Shown here piece by piece: positions 35,101 to 43,023 of a stretch of 64,000 nucleotides of DNA. Below the pieces are notes generated by a model. It worked only from the letters and a program-made list of their open reading frames with translations. It did no database searches and was not told the DNA's origin. Position 1 is the stretch's first letter. Each line of letters opens with the position of its first letter. The position numbers and the translations under genes were made by a program. The stretch comes from JBDRFZ01 sp043818395 (GTDB lineage: Bacteria; Patescibacteriota; Patescibacteriia; 2-12-FULL-60-25): the NCBI GenBank assembly GCA_043818395.1, contig JBDRFZ010000001.1, forward strand, positions 24,115 to 88,114. The letters are read 5' to 3'.

Positions 35101-38100
35101 TGTTCAGGCAGATATGTTTATGTCGCGAATTATAACAGCGCGTCAATAAGCGTGGTTGATGTTTCAAATCCGGTATCCCCGGTCGTGGCCACTACTACGG
35201 CCGTAGGGACTAATCCGTCATCGGTTTTTGCTTCAGGCAGGTATGTTTATGTTACGAATTACTCCGCTAATTCATTTAATATACTTGATGTTTCAGATCC
35301 GGTATCCCCGGTCAAAGTCGCTTCAACGACAGTATTCAATCCAGCTTCGGTATTCGTCTCCGGCAGATATGCCTACACTGCGAACAAGGGTAATAATTCA
35401 GTAAATGTCATCGACGTTTCAAGCCCGGCATCCCCGGTCGTGGTCGCTACTACAACAGTCACAAGTCCGAATTCGATTTTTGTTTCAGGCAGATACGCAT
35501 ATACCGCAGATTGGACTGATAATAAGATAAGCATCATCGACGTTTCAAGCCCGGCATCCCCGGTCGTGGTCGCCACAAAATCCATCGGGGCCGCAGGAAA
35601 TTTAATTTTTAGCATAGCCGTTGCCGGCAGGTATGCATACGCAGTAAATTTCACCAATAATTCGATCAATGTCATCGATATCAAAGGAACGGAAGTCAAC
35701 GGCTTAATGGCGCATTCTGCTGAAGTTGGCAGTTTGCAGGTTCTGACGAATGCCAATATAGCCAATCAACTAAATGTCGGCGGTTCATTATCCATAGGCT
35801 CCGGCGGAATATTATCCAATGGCTCCCTTGCTGTTTCGGCTACGAACACGACTTCAACTTTTGCCGGCTCGCTTCAGGTGGGCGGTAATCTGTTTGTAGG
35901 TACTTCAACCTATGGGGGCGGTTTGAATTCGCTGTTTAGCATCTCGGGCGACGACCTGCTGGTTAACGGCAATATCGGTTCGGCTACTTCTATTTTTTCC
36001 GGCGGTGAGTTTGTGGCCGGCACGACCAAATATGGGCAGGGCAGGATTCATGCTTCGAGCGACATAACTATTTATTCAGATAGTTCCATCATATTAGATC
36101 CTGATGGCGGCGGCGGACAAATAATACTCGGTCAATCGTCGGATGACGTAATCAATTTTTTGGGTGACGTTTCGGGTGATATAACACCGGCTAACCCTGA
36201 CACCTGGATCGTCGGTTCTTCTACCTCACCTTTCAAATCCATGTATTCTAATTCGTTGTATGCTATACCTTCATCAAATGTCACTTTATCGCAAGTCTCG
36301 GTTACAAACACAACGCCTACCTCAACGGACATAGCCATCAATGGTCGATATATGTACACGGTCAGCACTTCTACGGACGAGTTGCAGGTTTGGGATATTT
36401 CGGATCCGAGTAATCCAAAACAGGAGGGTGCAGTTACTTTGGCTATGATCGGAGATACGCCGATGAGAGTGGTGGCGGCGGGTAAAATGGTCTACGTGCT
36501 CGGTTACAATCATATATATTTAGTAGATGTTTCAAATCCTTCCACACCTTATTCGAGGAGCGATGATTTGGGTTTTTCGGAAGGCGGAGACATCGAAGTC
36601 ACTGGTGACGGTTTATTATTTACGTACAGCGGGACTTTAACCAGGTTAGGTTCGCTGGATTTGAATAGTATAAGTGATACGGTTACATTACCCGGTTGTA
36701 CGACAGGAAAAAAGGCCATTGCCGTATATGGTGATTACGCCTATATAACATGTCCGACACAAAATAATTTAGCTATTGTTAATATTACCGATTCTTCAGA
36801 TTTAACGCTGATAACTTCATCCACCGTTGGTACGCGTCCGGTTTCCGTAGCCGCGCAAGGCCGCTACGTTTACGTAGGAAACGAAGGTGGAAACATTAAC
36901 ATTATAGACGTAACATCGCCGGATAAGCCTGCGGATATGGCAACCATAACAGTGGCGGGCAGTGTCAATTACCTTCAACTTGCGGGTAAGTATCTATATG
37001 CCTTGGTTGATACCGCGGCTGGTGGCGGTTATTTATATGCGTATGACGTATCTTCTTCTACGGCTCCGGTTTTACGTGGAACGTTTACTATTTCAAGCGG
37101 CACGCCGGAAGCTATGCGCATTAGCGGTAAGTACGCATATATTTTGGAAAAACAGAGCAGCAAGTTATATGTAGTTGATTTAAACGGAACAGAGACCAAC
37201 GCCCTGATGGCAGGTAGCGCCGAATTAGGCGAGTTGAATGTATTAAACAATGGTAGTGTAGCCAATAACTTCTCAATTAAAGGAGGGCTCGCGGTCGGGC
37301 ATTCCGCGGCCGTAATGGGGGAATTGCAAGTTTATTCTGATGCAAGCAGTACATACGCTGCTTTAGATATTTATTCAAATTGCGGATCGTCTATTAACGG
37401 CAGAATAGCTAATTTTCGAAATGCTACTGATTTTAATAGAGTGTCAATCAGATGCAACGGTGCTGTATATGCTGATTCGGCTTACGTTTCAACCGGCGGT
37501 GATTACGCCGAATATTTCGGGTCATCGGATATTGGTTTGGCGCCTGGTGAAGTTGTGGCTTTGGATACGGCTAGTGCTTCATCTGTAAAACGTGCCATGC
37601 AATCGGATCGTTCGCGAACGATTGGCGTAATTTCTTCCAGACCATCTGTAATTGGAAATGCCGGGATTGATGGGGCGCATGAAAATAATCCGAATTTTAA
37701 GATCGTCGGTTTATTCGGCCAGATGCCGGTTAACGTCTCGACGAGCGATGGAATTATTAGTGCTGGTGACTTGCTTATGGCCGGTGATAACGGTTATGCG
37801 ATTAAGGCATCCGGAGTGGGCGTAGTTTTAGGCACGGCCTTGGAAAATTTTTCCGATGCGACCGGCACCATGCTTGTTATGGTCGATCCTTACTGGTCCG
37901 GTGTCGATATCTTTGAGGCTTCGTCCGGCACAACCATGATCAAGCCGCGGGGTACGGCTTCGGCCTCGACTACAACCTATGATTCAAACAGCTTCACTTT
38001 TTCGGGTTCGGCCTGGGACGCGGCTTCCAGCTCGGTAGTAACATCTAACTTCTCCATACAAAACAACGTCATCAGCCCGACTTCGTCCTTGTTTACCATA

Positions 38101-39222
38101 AGTGGTACGAACGGAACGTCGCTTCTCACGATTTCTGAGATGGGTGATGTAAGCGTTAAGAAAGATCTTTCGGTTAATGGCAGATTATTCCTTGGATTAA
38201 GATCAGGTCTTGCTTCGACCTCAACCTACATATTTATAGATGATAGTGAATCACCAACTTCCACTTATATCGCAACCAATGCTGATGGCTGGCAGACTAG
38301 CAGTACGTATGATTATGCGGAGCGATTCCATTCTAACGAATTGCTGGTACCAGGTGATTTGGTGACAACAGATCCGTCTGGAGTTAATTTAGTAAAACGT
38401 TCGGTTTCACAAAGCGACACGATTCTAGGTATTGTTTCGACCAGGCCGGGTTTCGTAACTGGTGGATACATCAAGGGTACTTATCCTATTGCTCTTGCTG
38501 GTCGCGTGCCGACTAGGGTTTCAACTGCTAATGGCGGAATCGCGCCAGGCGATCAGCTTGCTCCGTCAAATATTCCTGGAGTGGCAGTAAAGGCTGTTGG
38601 CGCAGGCTCGGTGGTTGGTGTGGCCTTGGAGGCGTATTCAGCTTCGGAAGAGGGTTCGATTAGTGTATTCGTACAACCTGGCTGGAAAGGCGGGGACTTA
38701 TTGCCACAGGGTTCCGGTACAACTTATGTAACCCAATCCGTAACAGTTTCACAGCCTACGACATTGAAACGTGCCGGCCTCGCCAAGATTTATGCAGGAT
38801 CAAATGAGGTCAAGGTAAACTTTGAATCATTGAATGCTTATCCTCTGATCAATGCAACACCATATGAATTAATTAATGGTTCCTGGGGCGTCAGAGCAGT
38901 GACTGATAAGGGTTTTACGATCATCCTCGGCGAAGCACAGACTTTTGATCTGACTTTCTCGTGGACCGCAGAGCCGTCACAAGCTGGATATGTCATGTCA
39001 TTCTCGGATAACAGCAGCGCGCCATATGATGAGATGAGTGGCTTGATTTACGGGCCATTGGTTCCCGAACCGGAAATAGCGACCACAACTTCATCCACTG
39101 AGCCGGTTATTCCAACATCGACCGAACCCGTTGTTTCCGTCCCGACCGAATCAATTGATCCTGATGTTCAAACCAGCAGTACTCCAGCCATGGAAACAGA
39201 AACAACTACAACAACCAGTTAA
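29191..39222 (+). CDS. Giant LVIVD-repeat surface protein
   Basis: About 3,343 residues. A signal anchor (FIGLFLIFVPGLFIAQ) precedes a beta domain beginning INKVINYQGRLLTSGG, a start common in phage-tail-like CPR surface proteins. Four blocks of LVIVD-type beta-propeller repeats (GKYAYV...VVDISNPS pattern) fall at about 730-1030, 1150-1420, 1880-2165 and 2365-2670. Between them a module with NGQSVCLENG...NCPAA, STSTRDV and LLVGTSTYGGGL recurs three to four times. Two domains resembling autoproteolytic Peptidase_G2 (GDYAEYFGSSDIGLAPGEVV near 2768; YDYAERF near 3040) lie before a Thr/Ser/Pro tail. The start is uncertain: ATG 29191 or 29206, or an upstream TTG. It is probably an adhesin or fibre. 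Confidence 0.85.
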   Translation: MPPNKMHIGTSRTLKLQIRYFIGLFLIFVPGLFIAQNTLLAADGINKVINYQGRLLTSGGVNVADGVYSIKFSIYSADSGGTPLWTASGTTAVPTPVNISVTNGLFSILLGDQDFQWQNALDVDFNQDALYLGVTISADAEMTPRKRLSSVPYAFNAERLQGNYASGTVASTGGDLFTLHQTTADAASSQRSVLRVITQGASDNDDYLIIGANDSTDVFTVNRLGHTTTTGNLAVDGNTALGDAVGDIVTFNASIGSDILPVSDATFSLGSETLKFNGYFENVTSTSVTTTNLWFTTGTVSDIFVPSVNNTVDLGTDNLSFRNIYASGTIYGADLYLPGAGTINFNNSDVLMTHSDNALVISGGTLGVGGSTVPTASNVYDLGISSASWRNIYASGTAYLGGGIYATSGLVSAPAYSFYGDTNTGMYNSGADNVGFTAGGSVGLNIGSSQITLYKTLFPSTNNALNIGHSAYSLKDVYASGTAYIGTDVIVNGQSVCLENGINCPAAGSSLSIWSESETDNTIYPTTSTRDVLMGGSTTDTAGFIFDRGTDGTSTVIIGGTTNTNLLVGTSTYGGGLNSQFGLSGDDLFVQGNIGSASSVYTNGAFVVGSGSTYFGDGFITKTDGNLSLSAPAGSITFDPNDSNSIIFGGSTSDLLNFNARANTDFLPSADATYGLGSSSFRWLGLEATNVTATNMVTNYLTVNNSLTVSTTAPVVLTTVHYQARIASPLGNPVISGKYAYVPNYDGISNGRVGVVDISNPSAATTVGVTANTYGLSRIAVAGKYLYGTTAQGGSNGYAIWDITNPSAPTLKIDTNNMPGTIGIEDVAVSGKYAYFSADGYVYIHDVSSSTNPMHVGVYASSTGLAGAKGLALQGNYLYVAAPQQVTVLNVSDPVNPTLVGILRDSTNLAGAQYMAVQGKRLYVTASNRFNVIDISNPSSPVLLDTINDATNLAGATNVALAGNVAYVTASTNDKVLAIDVSDPTNIYTLGILTDSTNLDYASGIVIDGLHAYVSVGSTAANGRFTVLTLSGYAMGGMDVGSISAGSIRTGESVDVGGQLTVRGGLMADGGGIMTSGELSVQGSGTSTISGLISGLAGMKLEGGSLTQYPNGIFSSSTVVSSTVSFREAMFMDKIALVSDSSNNAMVAYNMANATTGPIFLSSKVDSTHFNGVRSFDIAGKYAYTVAYLGQYLSVMDISNPNQLRIVSSVGTGANTYPTKVRIKGTYAYVAIYYSGVQIWNIASSTNPVLVRTINNTATIGQNIASMEIQGNYLYLNADTGSRFTIIDITDPLTATTTASLDLGTGEENAMAANGQIVYISDGTNLRAVNVSNSINPISTTCFTGGYNMEAMSIAGNYLYVAESNGVYGLMVFDISNPSVCSLVSSKRAHPSLYINPAHLAISGNQALVSASNGLYYFQLYGIDSPAANIGSLNIASGKVSKDFTVYGPTYLLNNLSVGHDILSTGVLTISGVGTSTFYGDINASGTISVQTDVIVNGQSVCLENGTNCPVASVLLMWSENATNNTIYPTTSTRDVLIGGTTTATAGFIYDKGINGSSNVLIGATTNTNLLVGTSTYGGGLYSVFTVNGNDLFVQGSIGSIGDIYARNNFIASDGTATTFYGNSQIEAQSGYNILFGNSFFLLSDNGTTLYIDNGDLSLEPQGNVVFAPASGIVQPNANNTISLGTGILSFSDIYASGTAYIGTDAIVSGQSVCLENGINCPAASGVQTWSDNNTLNFIYPATSTRNVVMGASATASAPFYLEVDSPMKSLQIGRAGNANLFVGTSTYGGGLNTLFSADGDDLFVQGNIGSASSVYTNGAFVAGAGSTYFADGSITKTNGDLDIVLSQSNSSLDISGNIENIIDSNNQPVTMSTTTVGAGPSTIAISGKYAYTANSTNNSINVIDISVPSAPVVIATTTIAGGPQAICVSGKYAYTANWSDGMSVIDISNPSSPILVATVEVETAPDAIACSGRYVYVANYNSASISVVDVSNPVSPVVATTTAVGTNPSSVFASGRYVYVTNYSANSFNILDVSDPVSPVKVASTTVFNPASVFVSGRYAYTANKGNNSVNVIDVSSPASPVVVATTTVTSPNSIFVSGRYAYTADWTDNKISIIDVSSPASPVVVATKSIGAAGNLIFSIAVAGRYAYAVNFTNNSINVIDIKGTEVNGLMAHSAEVGSLQVLTNANIANQLNVGGSLSIGSGGILSNGSLAVSATNTTSTFAGSLQVGGNLFVGTSTYGGGLNSLFSISGDDLLVNGNIGSATSIFSGGEFVAGTTKYGQGRIHASSDITIYSDSSIILDPDGGGGQIILGQSSDDVINFLGDVSGDITPANPDTWIVGSSTSPFKSMYSNSLYAIPSSNVTLSQVSVTNTTPTSTDIAINGRYMYTVSTSTDELQVWDISDPSNPKQEGAVTLAMIGDTPMRVVAAGKMVYVLGYNHIYLVDVSNPSTPYSRSDDLGFSEGGDIEVTGDGLLFTYSGTLTRLGSLDLNSISDTVTLPGCTTGKKAIAVYGDYAYITCPTQNNLAIVNITDSSDLTLITSSTVGTRPVSVAAQGRYVYVGNEGGNINIIDVTSPDKPADMATITVAGSVNYLQLAGKYLYALVDTAAGGGYLYAYDVSSSTAPVLRGTFTISSGTPEAMRISGKYAYILEKQSSKLYVVDLNGTETNALMAGSAELGELNVLNNGSVANNFSIKGGLAVGHSAAVMGELQVYSDASSTYAALDIYSNCGSSINGRIANFRNATDFNRVSIRCNGAVYADSAYVSTGGDYAEYFGSSDIGLAPGEVVALDTASASSVKRAMQSDRSRTIGVISSRPSVIGNAGIDGAHENNPNFKIVGLFGQMPVNVSTSDGIISAGDLLMAGDNGYAIKASGVGVVLGTALENFSDATGTMLVMVDPYWSGVDIFEASSGTTMIKPRGTASASTTTYDSNSFTFSGSAWDAASSSVVTSNFSIQNNVISPTSSLFTISGTNGTSLLTISEMGDVSVKKDLSVNGRLFLGLRSGLASTSTYIFIDDSESPTSTYIATNADGWQTSSTYDYAERFHSNELLVPGDLVTTDPSGVNLVKRSVSQSDTILGIVSTRPGFVTGGYIKGTYPIALAGRVPTRVSTANGGIAPGDQLAPSNIPGVAVKAVGAGSVVGVALEAYSASEEGSISVFVQPGWKGGDLLPQGSGTTYVTQSVTVSQPTTLKRAGLAKIYAGSNEVKVNFESLNAYPLINATPYELINGSWGVRAVTDKGFTIILGEAQTFDLTFSWTAEPSQAGYVMSFSDNSSAPYDEMSGLIYGPLVPEPEIATTTSSTEPVIPTSTEPVVSVPTESIDPDVQTSSTPAMETETTTTTS
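30612..31010 (+). repeat. Intragenic module copy 1
   Basis: It starts with sequence encoding VYASGTAYIGTDVIVNGQ and runs to the IGSASSVYTNG-coding end. Similar modules are at 33640-33990 and 34265-34645, and the last third recurs at 35890-35995. Confidence 0.8.
33640..33990 (+). repeat. Intragenic module copy 2
   Basis: It encodes NGQSVCLENGTNCPVA through NLLVGTSTYGGGL, and differs from copies 1 and 3 at many codons, so it is older than simple slippage. Confidence 0.8.
34265..34645 (+). repeat. Intragenic module copy 3
   Basis: Near-identical to copy 1 at both ends (IYASGTAYIGTD start, IGSASSVYTNG end), with a diverged middle. Confidence 0.8.
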
Positions 39223-39226
39223 ACCA

Positions 39227-39260
39227 GCTAAAAAACCTTCGAATACGGAGGTTTTTTAGC
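39227..39260 (+). terminator. Terminator of the giant gene
   Basis: The 12-bp stem GCTAAAAAACCT/AGGTTTTTTAGC has a 10-nt loop and starts 5 bp after the stop. Confidence 0.8.
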
Positions 39261-39340
39261 AGAGAAAAGCTACAAAATATCTATATTCTTACTTTAAAAA
39301 AGAATTGTTCAATATTTGCGATATTTTGTTAAAAGTTTTG

Positions 39341-39349
39341 TGGTATACT
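39341..39349 (+). promoter_or_regulatory. Extended -10 promoter
   Basis: TGGTATACT has the TGn extension before a near-consensus -10. No good -35 is seen. It lies 60 bp before the next ATG. Confidence 0.5.
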
Positions 39350-39408
39350 TACGCAATAAAATGCACAAATAATATTTGTTTTGTTGGTATTTGAAAAAAA
39401 TTAACCTT

Positions 39409-41838
39409 ATGATTTCATTTAAAAAACTTTCACTGTCAGGCTTTCTGGAGGCTTTAACCAACTACTGCTTGTATCTGACTGTACTACTCGTTCCGATCTG
39501 GTTTTTACCGGTGACTCTGGATGTCTTGGAACTTAACAAACAAACGCTATTGGTAATTTTGATGATGATAGCGCTTATTACCTGGCTCGGGAGATCTATT
39601 TTACGCAGGGAGTTCAAGCTCTCCAGATCCTGGATTCATATAGTTGTAACTCTATTTGCGGTTGGTTATCTTGTAACTAGTTTGTTTTCACAGGATAGGT
39701 ATTTGTCGCTAGTCGGTAATTTTGGACAGATGCAGTGGGCTTTTTCCACGGTAATGGCTTTTGTGGTTATGTACCTGCTTATAGTCAACGTAGTAAGAGA
39801 TACGGCAAGACTTTATAGTTTATTACTAACCTTTTTAGCATCGAGTTTGATAGCTGGTTTATTTGGTCTTTTACAGGTTTTGAACGTTTTCTCGTTGGCC
39901 TGGCTCATGCCGGGAACTGGAGTTAATTCTTTTAATAGTGTCGGTACAATAAATTCGCTGGCCATGTATTTAACGGTTCCCATGGTCATGGCGGCCTCTC
40001 TTTTGGTTTTAGGTTGTAAGAATGAAACATGTGTTTTGGGAAAAAACGGTAAACGCAGTGTAGTCGCTAAAGCCTTGGTTTGGGCTATGTTGACGGTTGG
40101 TTTTATTTATTCAGTTTTAGTTGATTTTTGGGTCACTTGGGCGGCGTTGCTTTTTGGAACGCTTTTGGTCGTATTAATTTCTTGGATCAGAACAAAATCA
40201 ATCAGCCGACCGATAAAACTTATTGCTCCGGGAGTTCTTTGTATCGTAGCCGTTATATTGTTGATCTGGCCAACACCTATAAAACTATCTTTACCGGCCG
40301 AAGTGTCTCCTTCGCTGGGACATTCGTGGCAAATAGCGCGCCAAGTACTTCAGAATTCGCCGCTTTTCGGTTCAGGCCCGGGTACATGGATTTATGATTA
40401 TTCACAGTATCGAGCTCCGGTTGTTAATTTGTCACAATTCTGGACAGTTAGATTTGAAAGAGGGCTGTCTACATTCTTTTCGCTTATCGCCATGGTCGGT
40501 TTGGTCGGCGTATCGCTCTGGTTGATTTTAATTCTATCGGCCATAGTAAAAAGTGCTACTCATCTGACAAAAGAAAAAAATGATGACGAGTGGCAGGCGT
40601 ATCTGACCGTATTCGCAGGTTGGGCTACGACTGTATTTATCGCCTTCTTCTATAACTATAATCTATCCCATCATTTTGTATTTTGGTTTTTGCTGGCCTT
40701 GTTAGCCGCCTTGGTTGCCAAAGGGGAATTTGTATGGGACGGAACACGCAAGCCTACTATAACAACGGTTTTATCCATCGTATTTATCATCTTAAGCGTT
40801 GGTGCGGTTTCGGTCGCTTGGTTAGCGGGGCAAAGATTAGTGGCGGATGCAAATTATTCAAAATCAGTGACCGCTTTTCGTGGGGGTAAACCCATACAGG
40901 AATCGATTGATAATCTTAATACAGCCGTGGCATTAAACCGGTTGAACGATGTCTATTATCGTAATCTGTCTCAAGCGTATTTAATCCGCGTTGGTCAGGA
41001 GCTGCAGCAACAGCCCGATCAAGAAAAAGCACAGATTGTGAACAATTTAGTTTCCGCTTCCATAGATACGGCTAAAAAAGCTACGGAAATTTCACCAGCT
41101 AACGTAGATAATTGGGCGAATTTGGGCGTTGTTTATCAAGCTATCGCATCATTTACGCGCGGCGCTGATGAGTTTGCTATTAAAGCCTATGAAGAAGCAT
41201 TAAAGCGCGAGCCTAATAATCCGTTGTTTTACAATGAAATTGGAAAATTGCATGTATTGCGTTCGGATGCGTATAGGACCCTACTCTCATCAACAGACGA
41301 AACAGTTAAGAAAGATGCGGAGAACAATATCCGCACGGAGTTAGACGCATCTGCAGCAGCTCTCAATCAGGCTATCCAGGCGAAAAGCGATTATGCCCCG
41401 GCTCATTATAACCTGGGGATAATGTACGAGCGTCAGGGCAGAATTAAAGATGCTATAACTAAACTGGAGCAGGTTTTATCTGTAAATGGAAAAGATGTGG
41501 GCGTGGGTTTCCAGCTTGCTATTCTTTATTACAGGAACGGAGAAAAGGATAAGGCCGCGGATTTATTAGAACAGATTGTCAGGCTGGAGCCGCAATACGC
41601 CAATGCGCGATGGTACTTGTCCGCCTTGTATGAAGAGCAGGGCAGAATAGACGACTCTCTGGCTCAGATAAAAGAGATCATAAAGACCAATCCGGATAAC
41701 CAAACAGTAACTGACCGCTTAAATTATTTAACGCAACTAAAGAACTCTAAAACCAAGCCAGTTATCCAACCCATACCGGAACCGATTAAGGAAGAAATAA
41801 AGGGTCCGCAACCGTTAAACGAAGTTAAAAAACCGTAG
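39409..41838 (+). CDS. O-antigen ligase-like (Wzy/WaaL fold) membrane protein with TPR C-terminus
   Basis: An 809-residue protein. About eleven TM helices span residues 10-480. The large periplasmic loop includes GHSWQIARQVLQNSPLFGSGPGTW, the pattern conserved in Wzy_C/O-antigen ligases (near 310-335). Tetratricopeptide repeats follow at about 540-790 (NWANLGVVYQAIASF, APAHYNLGIMYERQGRIKDA, ARWYLSALYEEQGRIDDS). A Pro/Lys tail closes it. Such proteins join or glycosylate surface polymers or proteins; the acceptor is unknown. ATG 39409 is preferred over an upstream TTG at 39376. Confidence 0.85.
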   Translation: MISFKKLSLSGFLEALTNYCLYLTVLLVPIWFLPVTLDVLELNKQTLLVILMMIALITWLGRSILRREFKLSRSWIHIVVTLFAVGYLVTSLFSQDRYLSLVGNFGQMQWAFSTVMAFVVMYLLIVNVVRDTARLYSLLLTFLASSLIAGLFGLLQVLNVFSLAWLMPGTGVNSFNSVGTINSLAMYLTVPMVMAASLLVLGCKNETCVLGKNGKRSVVAKALVWAMLTVGFIYSVLVDFWVTWAALLFGTLLVVLISWIRTKSISRPIKLIAPGVLCIVAVILLIWPTPIKLSLPAEVSPSLGHSWQIARQVLQNSPLFGSGPGTWIYDYSQYRAPVVNLSQFWTVRFERGLSTFFSLIAMVGLVGVSLWLILILSAIVKSATHLTKEKNDDEWQAYLTVFAGWATTVFIAFFYNYNLSHHFVFWFLLALLAALVAKGEFVWDGTRKPTITTVLSIVFIILSVGAVSVAWLAGQRLVADANYSKSVTAFRGGKPIQESIDNLNTAVALNRLNDVYYRNLSQAYLIRVGQELQQQPDQEKAQIVNNLVSASIDTAKKATEISPANVDNWANLGVVYQAIASFTRGADEFAIKAYEEALKREPNNPLFYNEIGKLHVLRSDAYRTLLSSTDETVKKDAENNIRTELDASAAALNQAIQAKSDYAPAHYNLGIMYERQGRIKDAITKLEQVLSVNGKDVGVGFQLAILYYRNGEKDKAADLLEQIVRLEPQYANARWYLSALYEEQGRIDDSLAQIKEIIKTNPDNQTVTDRLNYLTQLKNSKTKPVIQPIPEPIKEEIKGPQPLNEVKKP

Positions 41839-41851
41839 TAAACTAACAGAT

Positions 41852-41885
41852 AAACGATCCGACGCAAGCCGGATCGTTTTTAAAA
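41852..41885 (+). terminator. Terminator after the O-antigen ligase-like gene
   Basis: AAACGATCCG pairs with CGGATCGTTT across an 8-nt loop, followed by a T tail. Confidence 0.8.
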
Positions 41886-41922
41886 TGTTACGTTACTCAT
41901 TTTTTGCGCTATAATTAACTAA

Positions 41923-42717
41923 ATGTCCTGGATATCAAAAGTTTCAGGGTGGCTGTTTTCGTCAAACAGTGATTTTAGCAATCCTGCGGAAAATAAAAAA
42001 TTAAAAGACAAAAGCCGAAAATCTTCGACCAAGCTAAAATTAGAAAAGCGCCAAAGGGAACTGGCTACGGAAATCGAAAAAACATTTACGGCTTACGAAG
42101 AAAAATTATATGATCTGGCAAACACGCTTAATTCATTAGAAGATGAGGCTAGAGCGGAGGATACCCTGAGCGTAGAGCAATCGCAGGATGAATTAAGACG
42201 GATAAACAAAAGACTTGAAGTTGCGTCAAAAAGCACACATGACTTGGAACAGGAATTAGCAGAATGGGAAAACCGGCAATTTGAAGATTCCTCAAATAAT
42301 AAATATACGGAGGTAATAAAAGAAATAATTGGGTCAGAATTGGCAATTCGCGGTGTAAAGATAAAAGTTGAAAAATTAGAAAAGAGCGAATTTTTTCAGA
42401 TGCCGGAAACTAATTTTAATTTGTCGTTAACTGGTTCAGAGCCTTTTATCCCGGAATTCGAACAGGATCCGGTTGATATTTCCAAAGAAACTGATTCAAG
42501 TTTACCGGAACTCGATCCGGAATATCTGCTTCAAGCAATAAAAGAGGCGACGCGTGAGGCGGAAAGATGGCACGTGGAACCGTGCGGCGAATCGGATCCG
42601 GAAGCGGCTTTGCAGGTTCAGCATGTCAAAGATCTGCATGCGGCACTGAGGGAGCTGGATAAGAAAAATGGAGTTTCACGAGATAGATTGGCGCTGGCTG
42701 TAAGATTGAAGGTGTAA
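41923..42717 (+). CDS. Coiled-coil protein of unknown function
   Basis: A 264-residue, highly charged, soluble protein. Heptad-like Leu/Glu/Lys patterns at about 25-160 (KLEKRQRELATEIEKTF, ELRRINKRLEVASKSTHDLEQEL) indicate a long coiled coil. The C-terminal third carries YLLQAIKEATREAERWHVEP and is helical. There is no signal peptide or family that I recognise. It lies between the ligase-like gene and tRNA-Ala; an opposing terminator (42736-42764) follows. Confidence 0.75.
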   Translation: MSWISKVSGWLFSSNSDFSNPAENKKLKDKSRKSSTKLKLEKRQRELATEIEKTFTAYEEKLYDLANTLNSLEDEARAEDTLSVEQSQDELRRINKRLEVASKSTHDLEQELAEWENRQFEDSSNNKYTEVIKEIIGSELAIRGVKIKVEKLEKSEFFQMPETNFNLSLTGSEPFIPEFEQDPVDISKETDSSLPELDPEYLLQAIKEATREAERWHVEPCGESDPEAALQVQHVKDLHAALRELDKKNGVSRDRLALAVRLKV

Positions 42718-42735
42718 AGAAGGAGAATAAAAATT

Positions 42736-42764
42736 AACCCCCCGACTTTTTAAGTTGGGAGGTT
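42736..42764 (-). terminator. Terminator of tRNA-Ala(GGC), also facing the coiled-coil gene
   Basis: A 13-bp stem AACCCCCCGACTT/AAGTTGGGAGGTT has one mismatch, one G-T pair and a 3-nt loop. On the minus strand it is followed by a T-rich run, right after the tRNA. Confidence 0.75.
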
Positions 42765-42766
42765 TA

Positions 42767-42842
42767 TGGTGGACCGTATCGGGATCGAACCGATGACCTC
42801 TTCCATGCCATGGAAGCGCTCTACCAGCTGAGCTAACGGCCC
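42767..42842 (-). tRNA. tRNA-Ala (anticodon GGC)
   Basis: On the minus strand the acceptor GGGCCGT pairs with ACGGTCC, the discriminator is A, and CCA is encoded. The anticodon stem CTTCC/GGAAG holds loop ATGGCAT (GGC). With the CGC isoacceptor at 21057 this makes two Ala tRNAs. Confidence 0.96.
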
Positions 42843-42946
42843 CTGATATTTTTAGCCTCGTGCAGCAAAGATTGCCATGTTTTAAAAGTATAGTCAATCA
42901 ACCAAAATTGGTAAAAGAGCGGTTCTATGCTTCTTGTCGTCACCCG

Positions 42947-42975
42947 TTGATAATTTAGGGTTTTTGATATATGGT
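42947..42975 (+). promoter_or_regulatory. Promoter of the 43024 lipoprotein gene
   Basis: TTGATA (42947-42952), 17 bp, TATGGT (42970-42975), then CGTGTC. Confidence 0.6.
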
Positions 42976-43023
42976 CGTGTCAGATCATTGACAGCTTTTG
43001 TTTGGAAAACGGAGGTTTGGTTC

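Noticed and set aside
42934..43023. Upstream ATG for the 43024 lipoprotein
   Set aside because: It would bury the signal peptide 30 residues inside and overlap the promoter; the SD fits 43024.
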